Shown here in pieces: positions 1 through 8,756 of a DNA stretch of 64,000 nucleotides (position 1 is the first letter of the stretch; every line of letters starts with the position of its first letter). The DNA comes from Apostichopus japonicus (lineage: Eukaryota > Echinodermata > Holothuroidea > Aspidochirotida > Stichopodidae). Made by a program: the position numbers and the translations under genes. The DNA is taken from contig NC_092571.1 of assembly GCF_037975245.1 (NCBI RefSeq), positions 21,129,917 to 21,193,916 on the forward strand, in the 5' to 3' direction. The notes under the pieces were generated by a model, which did not search any database, was not told where the DNA came from, and saw nothing but the letters and a program-made list of their open reading frames with translations.

Positions 1-843
1 TTTTTGGTTATCATGTTTGTCATTGTTATTGTGACATAATTCTGAGTGGTGGGCCTCATTTCAGAAGATGGCATGATATATCATTACCATGCTAGTAGAT
101 GGCCCGTAGTAACTTGTAATCAATTGTTTTTGGTGTACATAGCATTGATGTTGTCACAGATTGAGGTCAATATGTAAATGTTGCAATATTACTCAAGTAA
201 TGGTTCTGATGCCACAGGCAATCATCAAAGGTATTACTGTACTACAGTATAAATGCCCTGAAATACTGCATTTATGCTCATAGTAATCAGTTCCACTAAA
301 TAAAATAGACTGTTAACCCTGGAGCACCTGCATGGTTGTCAAATGGGGTGGGTGCCTCTTCCTCAAAAGGAAATACCATCACAAAAATCAACTAGTAGTA
401 ACCATGGGTGAGGGTTGCATGGGGATACCCTCTTTTAAGGGAAATTTCCTGATAGTTTCAGTGCCCCTTTGACTCATACCCCACATAACTCGCCCATTGT
501 CAGAGCCTGGCTATGTTACTGCAATATACTACCAAAATAAGTTGCCCTTAATTTGGCCAGAACTAACATATCATTTCCATGGTACCTCTAGACTTGCATA
601 ATTTATTATACCAGGAATCTTCATAGGACTGGAAAAGAAGATATTAAATAATATTTCAAATCCTTTTGGTGTCGAGACAAGTATGACCTGTGTGTTGTAG
701 AAGTTCCCCCTGAAGAAACCTGTTTCTTTTTTACTAGCATTGGTCAGATATGCTTAAAACTACACAACTGGAAGGTTACCTATACATATTTCCCAGATTG
801 TGGTCAATATATATAAATTTTATATAATAACTTGTCTTTTCAG
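1..843 (+). other. Probable last intron of upstream SAM-type gene (partial)
   Basis: No credible coding exon is visible in this AT-rich stretch. It ends in a pyrimidine-rich tract and CAG at 841-843, immediately before the terminal exon, as a 3' splice site would. It aligns with 4337-5186 in the second copy, where it is likewise non-coding. The intron's 5' end lies upstream of the window. Confidence 0.55.
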
Positions 844-1077
844 AAAGGTGTAAACTTAGCGCAATACTTGACTCAATTTAATGGACGTACACAGCCATTC
901 GTTTTGATCTTGGGAGGCAACTACTGCCAGCCACAGCAGCTCTTCGTCATCATTGAACGAAAGGCAATGGTGGTAGACACACTTATTGCAGCAATTGACC
1001 TCTGCTACAAGGCTTACCAGATTTTAGACCTCTGCTATCCACCTCAGGCTACAGTATGGGGGTATGAACTGCTTTAG
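844..1077 (+). CDS. Terminal exon of SAMD3-like SAM-domain protein, gene A (partial)
   Basis: The exon follows a good 3' splice site (TTGTCTTTTCAG, ending at 843) and reads in phase 0 for 77 residues to TAG at 1075-1077. The peptide holds the pattern QPFVLILG, LFVIIERKAM, then an A-x-DLCYKAY segment, then LDLCYPPQ and a late VWGY. From memory, this arrangement (PF-x-LG, FVI-E, A-x-D-x-CFK-x-F, D-x-YP-x-Q, VW) is the conserved C-terminal block of uncharacterised SAM-domain (SAMD3-like) proteins abundant in fish, echinoderms, lancelets and cnidarians. Its biochemical role is not known to me. Upstream exons would lie left of the window. An open reading frame also runs through the splice site from 832, but the acceptor makes 844 the better start. 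The near-identical exon at 5187-5414 and the SAM exons between the two support a tandem gene family. Confidence 0.62.
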   Translation, partial: KGVNLAQYLTQFNGRTQPFVLILGGNYCQPQQLFVIIERKAMVVDTLIAAIDLCYKAYQILDLCYPPQATVWGYELL

Positions 1078-1182
1078 ACACTCTCATTTATGCTATTCAA
1101 GTACCGAATGAACCAGGGTCTATCAGGGCATTCAGGGCATACTATCATTTCAAATCAATTATGTAAGACCACTGTCAGCAAC

Positions 1183-1345
1183 ATGGCATTATTTTCGTCA
1201 TTGTTAACAAGGAATCCGCTCCAGAAGCTCTTCGTCATCATTGAGGAGAAGGCACTGGAAGTGGGCCCGCTCTTTGTATCCATTGGCCTGTGTTATGTAA
1301 AGCTAAACAGATGTTAGACCTCTAGCTGCTATTTACTTCAGGTTA
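1183..1345 (+). pseudogene. Decayed duplicate of the terminal exon (copy 1)
   Basis: About 288 bp after the terminal exon, the DNA encodes LFVIIEEKALEVG and then IGLCYVKLNRC. This is clearly a second version of the LFVIIERKAM / DLCYKAY block in the real exon, and the stretch CTCTTCGTCATCATTGA is identical in both. The frame then breaks: a stop falls at the position of the YPPQ motif, although the underlying DNA still resembles it (TTAGACCTC followed by TACTTCAG). It looks like a tandem exon duplication that lost its reading frame. The same decayed exon sits at the same place in the other segmental copy, so the exon doubling is older than the segmental duplication. Confidence 0.7.
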
Positions 1346-1380
1346 CAAGGGTATGTAAAACTTTACCCAGTTTAACATAT

Positions 1381-1850
1381 AAGTGATGATTTGAGTCTGT
1401 TCCTATATAGATATTTTCTGTTGTTTTCAAAGTTGTGTTGTGTTCTTTCTATTATACGTGATCACTGCGTATAGATAATTTTGCAGGGCTTTAGTTCTCC
1501 AGCATGTTTTATTGAACAACTGTGATAACAGATAAGTGATGATTTTACTTTCATTCCATATAGATATTTTTCTGGTGTTTTTAAACTTGTGTTGAGTTCT
1601 TTCTATTATATGTTAGATTTTTGTGAAATATCACAGCTTATAGGTGATTTTAAAGGACTTGAGGTCTCCAGTATGGTTTATTCAACAACTGTGAAAGCAT
1701 ATAAGGGATGGTTAAGTTTCTTCAAAGTTCTGTTTTAGTACCTCAACTATATGATACATTGTAACATTTGTCGATGTAAATATGTTAGAATTTTGAGAAA
1801 TATGACAGCTTAGTAAAGTTGAGTTTCATAGGGTTTTAAGCATCTAGCAT
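1381..1850. repeat. Minisatellite-like tandem units, about 150-175 bp (copy 1)
   Basis: Units begin near 1381, 1531 and 1700. Each carries AAGTGATGATTT-like sequence, a TATAGATATTT stretch, TTTTCAAA, a TTCTTTCTATTATA block, and then a variant of CTCCAGCATGTTTTATTGAA. The third unit is more diverged. The matching stretch in the other segmental copy has one additional unit. No coding potential is seen. Confidence 0.7.
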
Positions 1851-2149
1851 GGTTATCCAACATATAGTAATTATACACTTTAAATTAATTCTAAATAATA
1901 TTGCCCGAATGTTGGAAAACTTTCTGAATAACTCGTTGATGAGGTCAACATTAGGCACAAACAAATTAAAAAAATGTAGATTTTGTTGGCTATATAATTG
2001 CTATGTGAGATTGATATCCAGGAAATACCCCAGGAATAAAATATCACAAGGATTTAAAAGTCATGTGTATGTTTCACCTGTTTGATATGTAGCTTAACTC
2101 GTCTTTCACCTAAACTTGGGTTGATATTATGCAAGCCCATAGCAAGTGG

Positions 2150-2190
2150 TGTCAAAAAAGCCCCCTCCCCCCCCCACACACACACCAACC
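2150..2190. repeat. Low-complexity C-rich / CA tract
   Basis: An A run is followed by a C-rich run and a short (CA)n stretch. A shorter version is present at about 6651-6675 in the other segmental copy. Confidence 0.8.
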
Positions 2191-2265
2191 TGATTAGAAA
2201 AACAATTAAGAATAAGAAAAGTACATTATGCAATGGCTCCCCTACAAAAAATATTTTAGCCTACT

Positions 2266-2520
2266 ACACAGTAAAAACAATGTGTAAAAGTTAACGGGGT
2301 ATAAAAGTGAGGGGTAAAGAGTTGTGCAATTTTTACACAACGCTGAGTAAAACATGTATATCAGGCGACACAGATACAGGTGTAATGATTTACAAATGCG
2401 TATTGTGTAAAAAAAAGGACCAGTTTGCCCCTTGCTACCGGTAAAACAAAATACCGGTGTAATTTGTTGCACTGCACTGGGTAAAATACATTTATGTTAC
2501 AACTTTGATGTGTAAACACG
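2266..2520. repeat. GTGTAAAA / TTTACAC-rich element, member 1
   Basis: This stretch begins exactly where homology between the two segmental copies stops. It is dense in GTGTAAA, TTTACAC, GGGTAAAA and CCGGTAAAAC-type motifs on both strands, so many short hairpins can form. The same vocabulary reappears at 8351-8755, which suggests two diverged members of one interspersed, possibly MITE-like, family. Clear terminal inverted repeats or a target duplication were not found. It lies immediately upstream of the SAM gene first exon, so it could overlap that gene's promoter. Confidence 0.45.
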
Positions 2521-2555
2521 CTTTCATACCGCGTCGCTGCTTGCAGAACGACAAC

Positions 2556-2637
2556 ATGGAAGCCACTAAAAGTTCGATGGTCGTTTCACAATTTCTGGAA
2601 AACATCGGCCTAGCGGAACTGAAACCACAATTCGAAG
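2556..2637 (+). CDS. SAM-domain gene B, first coding exon
   Basis: ATG at 2556 opens 27 codons plus one base, ending at AAG followed by the donor GTAGGA at 2638. The peptide includes VSQFLENIGLAELKPQFE, which is a textbook first half of a sterile alpha motif: helix 1 with FLENIGL, followed by an L-x-x-Y/F element. SAM domains are small helical protein-protein interaction modules. The frame joins exactly in phase to the exon at 3905, which supplies the second half. An in-frame second methionine lies seven codons later; the first ATG is chosen because it gives the fuller lead-in. A purine-rich ACAACATGG context precedes it. The 5' UTR may begin after the TTGCAG near 2545, but no TATA box was recognised. 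Confidence 0.7.
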
Positions 2638-3904
2638 GTAGGATGGTGTATTTTAGGCATCAGTACTAACCTTTTATGCGGAAAGAATAATATTTCAATA
2701 AGTCTTGAACTACAATTTCACCGTTGAATACTGAACGAAAACTGTTTTAAACGGCATATACTCGTCGCCTAGGCCTCACTCTTGTTTAACGTTACGACTA
2801 AATGTTAGTGCAAGGTCGAACGTTAGGCTAAGCTATTTCTAATAGTAAGCGCCAAGCATACATATATAGCCTTTCGTTCCTCTCTAGATTCTCTTTTCAT
2901 GCCCATAGAGACTAGGTAGTGCACATCACCATCTTGTTCGTACTAAAGATATTACTCACGTATGAGAGTAACTTAGGTTACATCTAACGTTGGTCGACGT
3001 TGGGCCATCCTAGCTTTGGCTTATGTTTTAGGCCCAAGCCAATTCTACATTTATATACTGATAGGTCTCCTTAACCAACACTACAAATAGGCAAGCGATA
3101 CAGCCTAGGCTAACAAAACCAGTTGAATATTAGTTTTAAGGCCAGGCAATGACTCATTATGACTAGCATATCCATTAAAATAAGCCTCACTATGATCCTG
3201 CAGTAGTCAACCAAGACCCTGGCTCTCATATGTTAGGGCCAAATGGTAAAACAAGCTTTGTTAGTTGTGATGAAAATAGTATGCTTTGCAATCATAATGG
3301 CGTATGTGTGTGCTTGTGCTGCCAAGCTTGTAAACACAGTATTTCAAGAAGGGAATTTTGGACTTCTCATGTTTGGTGTGTACGTGACCACATTAGGGAC
3401 AAGAAGCGCACTGATTTTTGGGGAGGTCAATGGTCATTTGGGGTCACCAGGGGTTAAATTGTGAAAATTACTAAACCTTGATATCTCAAGAAGGGAATCT
3501 TGGACAGATCTGATATTTGATATGTGGGTGTGTAACATGAAGTTGGCCTACAAGAAGCCTACATTCCAACTAAGACCTTGGTCCATGGTGGCTTAATAAA
3601 ATAATGATGTTACTGTTTAACCTTTGAACGCAGTTGACTTTTTACATGAAGAAAATAATTTATGTTAATGAGTGGGCTAAGCAGTAAGCACATTAATATC
3701 TCTGCAATTTTTTTTATTTCACAATAAAATGTTTACATTCTCTGGTTGTTTTTTATGTCTAGAATAATATGTGATGATTGCAATATCCATGAATGTTCAT
3801 TTTACGGAAGCAATTTCCTAATATGCAACATGTCCTTTGTCATTACTGTTATTAAGCTTTGTAACAGTGTTATATAGAAAATATTTTTCCTCTAATTTCC
3901 ACAG
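2638..3904 (+). other. Intron 1 of SAM-domain gene B
   Basis: The intron runs from the donor GTAGGA to a pyrimidine-rich acceptor ending ATTTCCACAG at 3904 and is phase 1. It is AT-rich with no credible internal exon. The short reading frames at about 3230-3464 overlap the diverged intronic repeat and have no recognisable domain. Confidence 0.65.
3310..3610. repeat. Two diverged intronic repeat units
   Basis: Two successive units share a pattern like TAT(T/C)TCAAGAAGGGAAT, then TTGGAC, then a TTTG-TGTG segment and an ACAAGAAG-C segment. The first starts near 3340 and the second near 3480. They end with a GGTCA-rich stretch (GAGGTCAATGGTCATTTGGG, GGTCACC). I recall such sequences as common interspersed non-coding repeats in marine invertebrate genomes, but cannot name the family. 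Confidence 0.5.
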
Positions 3905-4033
3905 CTCACAGGATTGATGATGAAGTATTTGAGTTACTGGATGACGAGAGCATAACACAGATAATCCCCAAACTCGGTCTTCGTTTAAAGTTTAAACATC
4001 ACTACAACCTAAGGTGCAACTCTCTTTCAGAAG
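3905..4033 (+). CDS. SAM-domain gene B, second coding exon
   Basis: The exon lies between acceptor CACAG (ending 3904) and donor GTAATA at 4034. It is 129 nt with phase 1 at both ends. Joined in frame to the first exon it encodes the second half of a SAM domain: the IDDEVFELLDDESITQI helix pair, then IPKLGLRLKFKHHYNL. The L-x-x-L-x-(D/E)-L-G-L-R-x-K-F pattern fits the SAMD3-like SAM domain. The open frame has no internal stop. Its phase-1 end does not match the phase-0 start of the terminal exon at 5187, so one or more middle exons must exist elsewhere or the gene is broken. See the separate finding. Confidence 0.72.
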
Positions 4034-5186
4034 GTAATAATATCATTGTTCAACACAGGTTCGATTCCTTGCTGCACACGGAATAGTATATGTGTTCAGG
4101 TCCATGTGCATATGTACGTGTACTGTGTATGCATGAGTGAGTGTGTGATGCTTGGCTTTGTTACGTGATAACTCAACAATGGGTGATCGCCCTTTATTAC
4201 TTAAAGATCGTATTGTGTATGGTGTTTATCGATCTCATCGTAAATATCAGTTAACGTATTGGGTCAGAGGTCAAAATATTTCAATAACAATGATTCTGCA
4301 CCCAAAGGTCACATTATATCCAAACTTTGTATGATCTTTTTGGTTATCATGTTTGTCATTGTTATTGTGACATAATTCTGAGTGGTGGGCCTCATTTCAG
4401 AAGATGGCATGATATACCATGCTAGTAGATGGCCCGTAGTAACTTGTAATCAATTGTTTTTGGTGTACATAGCATTAATGTTGTCACAGATTGAGGTCAA
4501 TTTATAAATGTTGCAATATTACTCAAGTAATGGTTCTGATGCCACAGGCAATCATCAAAGGTATTACTGTACTACAGTATAAATGCCCTGAAATACTGCA
4601 TTTATGCTCATAGTAATCAGTTCCACTAAATAAAGTTAAATAGACTGTTAACCCTGGAGCACCTGCATGGTTGTCAAACGGGGTGGGTGCGGAATATGCC
4701 TCTTCCTCAAAAGGAAATACCATCACAAAAATCAACTAGTAGTAACCATGGGTGAGGGTTGCATGGGGATACCCTCTTTTAAGGGAAATTTCCTGATAGT
4801 TTCAGTGCCCCTTTGACTCTACACCCCACATAACTCGCCCATTGTCAGAACCTGGCTATGTTACTGCAATATACTACCAAAATAAGTTGCCCTGATTTGG
4901 CCAGAACTAACATATCATTTCCATTGTACCTCTAGACTTGCATAATTTATTATACCAGGAATCTTCATAGGACTGGAAAAGAAGATATTAAATAATATCT
5001 CAAATCCTTTTGGTGTCGAGACAAGTATGACCTGTGTGTTGTAGAAGTTCCCCCGAAGAAACCTGTTTCTTTTTTACTAGCATTGGTCAGATATGCTTAA
5101 AACCACACAACTGGAAGGTTACCTATACATATTTCCCAGATTGTGGTCAATATATATAAATTTAATATAATAACTTGTCTTTTCAG
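4034..5186 (+). other. Intron-like region of gene B
   Basis: From the donor at 4034 this stretch runs to the acceptor TTTTCAG at 5180-5186. The first 300 bases include an anonymous 60-residue open stretch (4152-4334) without any recognisable domain, in sequence resembling common intronic repeats (GTGATAACTCAACAA, GGTCAGAGGTCAAA). From 4337 it is the second segmental copy, matching 1-843. No exon carrying the expected middle part of a SAMD3-like protein was recognised. Confidence 0.5.
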
Positions 5187-5414
5187 GAAGGTGTAAACTT
5201 AGCGCAATACTTGACTCAATTTGATGGACGTACACAGCCATTCGTTTTGATCTTGGGAGGCAACTACTGCCAGCCACAGCAGCTCTTCGTCATCATTGAG
5301 CGAAAGGCAATGGTAGTAGACACACTTATTGCAGCAATTGACCTCTGCTACAAGGCTTACCAGGTTTTAGACCTCTGCTATCCACCTCAGGCTATGGGGT
5401 ATGGAATGCTTTAG
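5187..5414 (+). CDS. Terminal exon of SAM-domain gene B
   Basis: This is the second copy of the SAMD3-like terminal exon, entered through TTGTCTTTTCAG at 5186 and read in phase 0 to TAG at 5412-5414. It has the same blocks as gene A: QPFVLILG, LFVIIERKAM, IDLCYKAY and LDLCYPPQ. Differences are mostly single substitutions. One small deletion near 5395 removes the stretch that encodes the late VWGY motif in gene A, so this copy ends on a different short tail. Most base differences in the body leave the conserved residues unchanged, which hints that the exon was under selection for some time after duplication. It probably terminates the gene that starts at 2556, but the phase of the exon at 3905 does not fit directly. 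Confidence 0.58.
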   Translation, partial: EGVNLAQYLTQFDGRTQPFVLILGGNYCQPQQLFVIIERKAMVVDTLIAAIDLCYKAYQVLDLCYPPQAMGYGML

Positions 5415-5519
5415 ACACTCTCATTTATGATATTAAAGTACCTATTGAACCAGGGTCTATCAGGGCATTCAGGGCATACTATCATTTCAAATCAAGTATG
5501 TAAGACCGCTGTCAGCAAC

Positions 5520-5685
5520 ATGGCATTATTTTTATCATGGTTAACAAGGAATCCGCTCCAGCAGCTCTTCGTCATCATTGAGGAGAAGGCACTGGAAGTG
5601 GGCAGGCTCTTTGTATTCATTGGCCTGTGTTATGTAAAGCTAAACAGATGTTAGACCTCTAGCTGCTATTAACTTCAGGTTACAA
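5520..5685 (+). pseudogene. Decayed duplicate of the terminal exon (copy 2)
   Basis: Counterpart of the decayed exon near 1183-1345, about 282 bp after the intact exon. It encodes LFVIIEEKALEVG and IGLCYVKLNRC and then hits the same stop, so the break predates the segmental duplication. Confidence 0.7.
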
Positions 5686-5714
5686 GGGTATGTAAAACTT
5701 GACACAGTTTAACA

Positions 5715-6330
5715 AAGATGTGATGATTTTAGTTTGTTCCTATATAGATATTTTCTGGTGTTTTCCAAGTTGTGTTGTGTTCTTTCTATTATATGTTATC
5801 ATTGCTTACAGGTGATTTTACAGGGCTTTAGTTCTCCAGCATGTTTTATTGAAGAACTGTGCACAACATATAAGCAATGATTTTAGTTTCATCTCACATA
5901 AATATTTGTCTGGTGTTTTCAAACTTGTGTTGTATTCTTTCTGTTATACATTATTTTTGTGTGTGAAATATCACTGCTAATAGGTGATTTTACAGGGCTG
6001 TAGTTCTCCAGCATGTTTTATTGAACAACTGTGATAACATATAAGTGAGGATTTTACTTTCATTCCATATAGATATTTTTCTGGTGTTTTTAAACTTGTG
6101 TTGAGTTCTTTCTATTATATGTTAGATTTTTGTGAAATATCACAGATTATAGGTGATTTTACAGGGCTTGAGGTCTCCAGTATGGTTTATTCAACAACTG
6201 TGAAAGCATATATGGGATGGTTAAGTTTTTTGGTAACATTTGTTGATGTGATGTAAAATATGATAGATCTTTTAGAAATATAACAGTTTAGTAAAGTTGA
6301 GTTTCATAGGGTTTTAGGCATCTAGCATGG
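5715..6330. repeat. Minisatellite-like tandem units (copy 2, one extra unit)
   Basis: Units begin near 5715, 5868, 6042 and 6210, against three in copy 1. Each carries a GTGATTTTACAGGGCT block, a CTCCAGCATGTTTTATTGAA block and the TTCTTTCTATTATA block. Confidence 0.7.
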
Positions 6331-6757
6331 TTATCCAACACATAGTAATTATACACTTTACATTATTTCTACATAATACTGCCTGAACGTTGGAAAACTT
6401 TCTGAATAACTCGTTGATGAGGTCAACGTTTAGGCACAAACAACTTGAAAAAATGTAGATTTTGTTGGCTATATAATTGCTATGTGAGATTGATATCCAG
6501 GAAATACCCAGGAATAAAATATCAAGGACAAGGACAAGGATTTAAAAGTCATGTGTATGTTTTAACTGCTTGATATGTAGCTAATCTTGTCTTTTACCTA
6601 AACTTGAGTTTAAATTATTTGCAAGCCCATAGCCAGTGGGGTCATGAAAAAGCCCCCCTCCCCACATACACACCAACCTGATTATAAAAACAATTAAGAA
6701 AAAGAATAGTACATTTCATTATGCAATGGCTCCTCTGCAAATATATTTTAGCCTACT

Positions 6758-6937
6758 GTGAAAAGAATTATTGACCTATATATGTGGCTGCATTGCTACT
6801 AATACTGTAATGGTATTCACTTCTATGATTTTCATGTTCTGTTTTGTGTAAGAGAGAAAATTCATTTTTTTTTGATAAGCTGAAAGTTATTTACAGAAGT
6901 CTTAATACATTTTATCACTTCATTTTGATGTTACAAG
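6758..6937. other. No recognisable feature; left TSD at its end
   Basis: AT-rich DNA without a supported gene. Its last eight bases (6930-6937, GTTACAAG) are the left target-site duplication of the transposon that follows. Confidence 0.6.
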
Positions 6938-7308
6938 CAGGGACGTAGCTAAGGCCTGATGATTGGGGGGGTGTAGTGGCTGAAATTCCAACTGGATGGG
7001 TTTTGGAGCCAGAAAATTCCGACTGCTGCCTTGTACCCCCCCCCCCTCCCGCACTAACCGTCAACGATACGGTCAGTGTCAGTCAGACACCCCATCTCTC
7101 GCGACTGCACTTATGTTCCGAACTTTTTTCGATACATTTGTACCTTATGGGGCAAAGTTTTTGCTTATGTTGATGGCACTTTTAAGCTTCCGTAGATTAG
7201 CATTGGTGTTTTAATTGTATACCGTAGAGACAATGTATACCCCAACGACGTAGTTAGGAGTTTGAAAGAGGGAGCACCTTTTGCGATTGATATGGGGGAG
7301 GGGTCTAA

Positions 7309-7331
7309 GGGGAGGGGGTGTCCCCCTCCCC
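7309..7331. repeat. Perfect G/C-run inverted repeat
   Basis: GGGGAGGGGG is followed by a 3-base spacer and CCCCCTCCCC, giving ten perfect pairs. The G-rich arm together with nearby G runs (7294-7302) could also form a G-quadruplex. It lies inside the hAT-like element. Confidence 0.85.
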
Positions 7332-7970
7332 TTTGAGATATTTTTGAAAAATTGAAGGTCCTTAGATGCGATCTGGTGCAATTTGTTGCCAGTTTCATCA
7401 TTATCATATGATATCATATTATCAGCAGATTTTGTTTCCTGTTTGAATTCTTTTACATGTTCTTTTACATAATATACCAGAAATACATTTGACGAACTTA
7501 ACTGATGGACAATATAAACTTTCATATTTTTTAAGACAGCCAGATGTGCAGTGGCGTAAAAACAAATATTGTTATCGCCGTGTATTAGCAGTGTAATAAC
7601 AACAGTTTTTAAACATATTTTTCGACACTGAAAGGGGGGAGCAGTCGCTCCCCTACTCTCCCTGGCTATTTCCCTGTATATCCTGAACTTACTTGAAGCT
7701 AGCGAACAGGGTCGACCCACCCAATAGCAAAATTAATACATAAATTATCCGAATTGAAGCTGGCGAACGTTGTATTTTTTTTTTAGAGTATTCAAAATCA
7801 TACGAAGTTTTGTATGGTGGAGTATAAGGATCGCGAGATACAATTTCTCAATGTGACGAGGAAAACGTGGTAAATATGACTGATTATAGGTCAATTTTGA
7901 TCGAAAATTTTATGCCACTCACAAATTACAAGAACATATGAAAATAAGAGTGCGACAGTCAGAAAAATTA

Positions 7971-8051
7971 GAGTGCGACAGTCGGAAATTCCGAATTGAA
8001 GCTGGCGACAGTCGGAAATTCCGACAGTCGGAAATTCCGACTGTCGCACTC
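7971..8051. repeat. 24-bp perfect inverted repeat with internal direct repeats
   Basis: Bases 7971-7994 are the exact reverse complement of 8028-8051, with 33 bp between. The motif GACAGTCGGAAATTCC occurs three times in direct orientation (7976, 8007 and 8023), and its core GGAAATTCC is itself palindromic. A large stem-loop near the right end of the hAT-like element is expected. Confidence 0.9.
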
Positions 8052-8141
8052 AAATTTTCCAACTATCGTCATTTTTACCAAGATTGGGGGGGGTGAGACA
8101 CCCCCCCACACCCCCCCTCTAGCGACGTCCCTGGTTACAAG

Positions 8142-8350
8142 TGTGTTATTTTCTTGCACTGAGATCATATGCATCCTTGCCAAAGAACCAATGTTTGTCC
8201 TCATGTTGGGTCATATATACCAAAGTCTTAAAATTATTGCAACCTTAATTAACACGCAAGCATATGCAAGTATGGAAGTTATATCGAATTGTTCAAAGGG
8301 AAATGTTTTTGACACTAGTTTGAAACATTCACAGTATACATAAATTATAT
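8142..8350. other. No recognisable feature
   Basis: AT-rich unique-looking sequence between the hAT-like element and the GTGTAAA-rich region. The short open frames here have no recognisable domain. Confidence 0.5.
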
Positions 8351-8756
8351 TATTTACACAAGTGTGTGTGTAAAAGTAACACCAAAAGGTGTGCTTATAT
8401 TACACAACTGTTTTGCAAAAAAAAGTAACCCCAATAGGTGTGCTAATATTACACAACTGTTTTGCAAAAAAACTACGCAACTGTGGGTAAAACCAGTGCC
8501 CTGCTTGACATGGGTAAAATTTACACAAAATGGGGTACAAAAGGGAACATGGTCATTGTTGTGCAAATTTTACACAATGCTAGTTTGGTAAAATAATTTA
8601 CACATTGTGTGGTAAAATATTACCCCAACAGTAGGGTAAAACTTTGCCAAAGCATTATTGTGTAAAGTTTACACATCTGCTGACCATGTTCCCATTTTAC
8701 ACCATAAAGGTGTTCCATTTTACCCCATGTTGAGCAATTATTTTTAAGTGTGTACA
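8351..8756. repeat. GTGTAAAA / TTTACAC-rich foldback-like element, member 2
   Basis: The stretch is packed with GTGTAAA, GGGTAAAA, TTACACAA and TTTACACA motifs on both strands. It includes a 49-bp direct repeat (units around 8377 and 8426, sharing ACACAACTGTTTTGCAAAAA) and an inverted pair, GGGAACATGGTCA near 8542 with TGACCATGTTCCC near 8681. It replaces the expected downstream part of the minus-strand LINE: LINE homology stops at about 8757 in mid-domain. It resembles 2266-2520. The short open frames on both strands here are by-products of low complexity. Confidence 0.5.

Larger units (their letters stand above)
1..2265. repeat. Segmental duplication, copy 1 (left end outside window)
   Basis: This stretch is repeated in direct orientation at 4337-6757, with base 1 matching 4337. 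Long runs are identical and are broken by small indels and substitutions; I judge identity as above 90 percent by eye. It covers probable intronic DNA (1-843), a terminal coding exon (844-1077), a decayed exon copy (about 1183-1345), a minisatellite-like stretch (about 1381-1700) and AT-rich sequence. The right limit is the last shared motif, TAGCCTACT, after which the copies differ completely. The left limit lies outside the window, so the true repeat unit may be about 4.3 kb and include the SAM-domain exons. Confidence 0.93.
4337..6757. repeat. Segmental duplication, copy 2
   Basis: Direct repeat of 1-2265 in the same order: intronic DNA, terminal exon (5187-5414), decayed exon (about 5520-5680), minisatellite units (about 5715-6210) and AT-rich sequence to TAGCCTACT. 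It is about 150 bp longer than copy 1, mainly because it has one more minisatellite unit. Downstream of 6757 the sequence is unrelated to that after 2265. Confidence 0.93.
6938..8133. mobile_element. Non-autonomous hAT-like DNA transposon, about 1.2 kb
   Basis: The element starts CAGGGACGTAGCTAAGG and ends in the inverted counterpart CTAGCGACGTCCCTG, so the terminal inverted repeats share CAGGGACGT-GCTA. It is flanked by a perfect 8-bp direct repeat, GTTACAAG, at 6930-6937 and 8134-8141. An 8-bp target duplication with CAGGG...CCCTG ends is typical of the hAT superfamily. No transposase is encoded: the longest reading frame (minus, 7211-7720) runs through inverted repeats and G/C runs and has no recognisable domain. 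G-rich and C-rich runs lie just inside each end. It contains two strong internal inverted repeats (7309-7331 and 7971-8051). Some internal segments look like ends of related elements (for example near 7241), so it may be composite. Confidence 0.8.

Noticed and set aside
1849-2294. Short open frames in the AT-rich part of the duplication
   Set aside because: They are not preserved in the second segmental copy and show no domain.
3230-3464. Overlapping open frames of 73-75 codons in intron 1
   Set aside because: They lie in a diverged intronic repeat and have no recognisable domain or splice context.
4152-4334. 60-residue open frame after the SAM exon, considered as the missing middle exon
   Set aside because: There is no clear acceptor and donor pair giving the needed phase, no similarity to the family, and the DNA resembles common intronic repeats.
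7211-7720. 169-residue minus-strand open frame
   Set aside because: It runs through inverted repeats and G/C runs of the hAT-like element and has no recognisable domain or codon pattern.
8354-8591. Open frames on both strands of about 70-75 codons
   Set aside because: They are by-products of repeated GTGTAAA and TTTTGC motifs in the low-complexity element.
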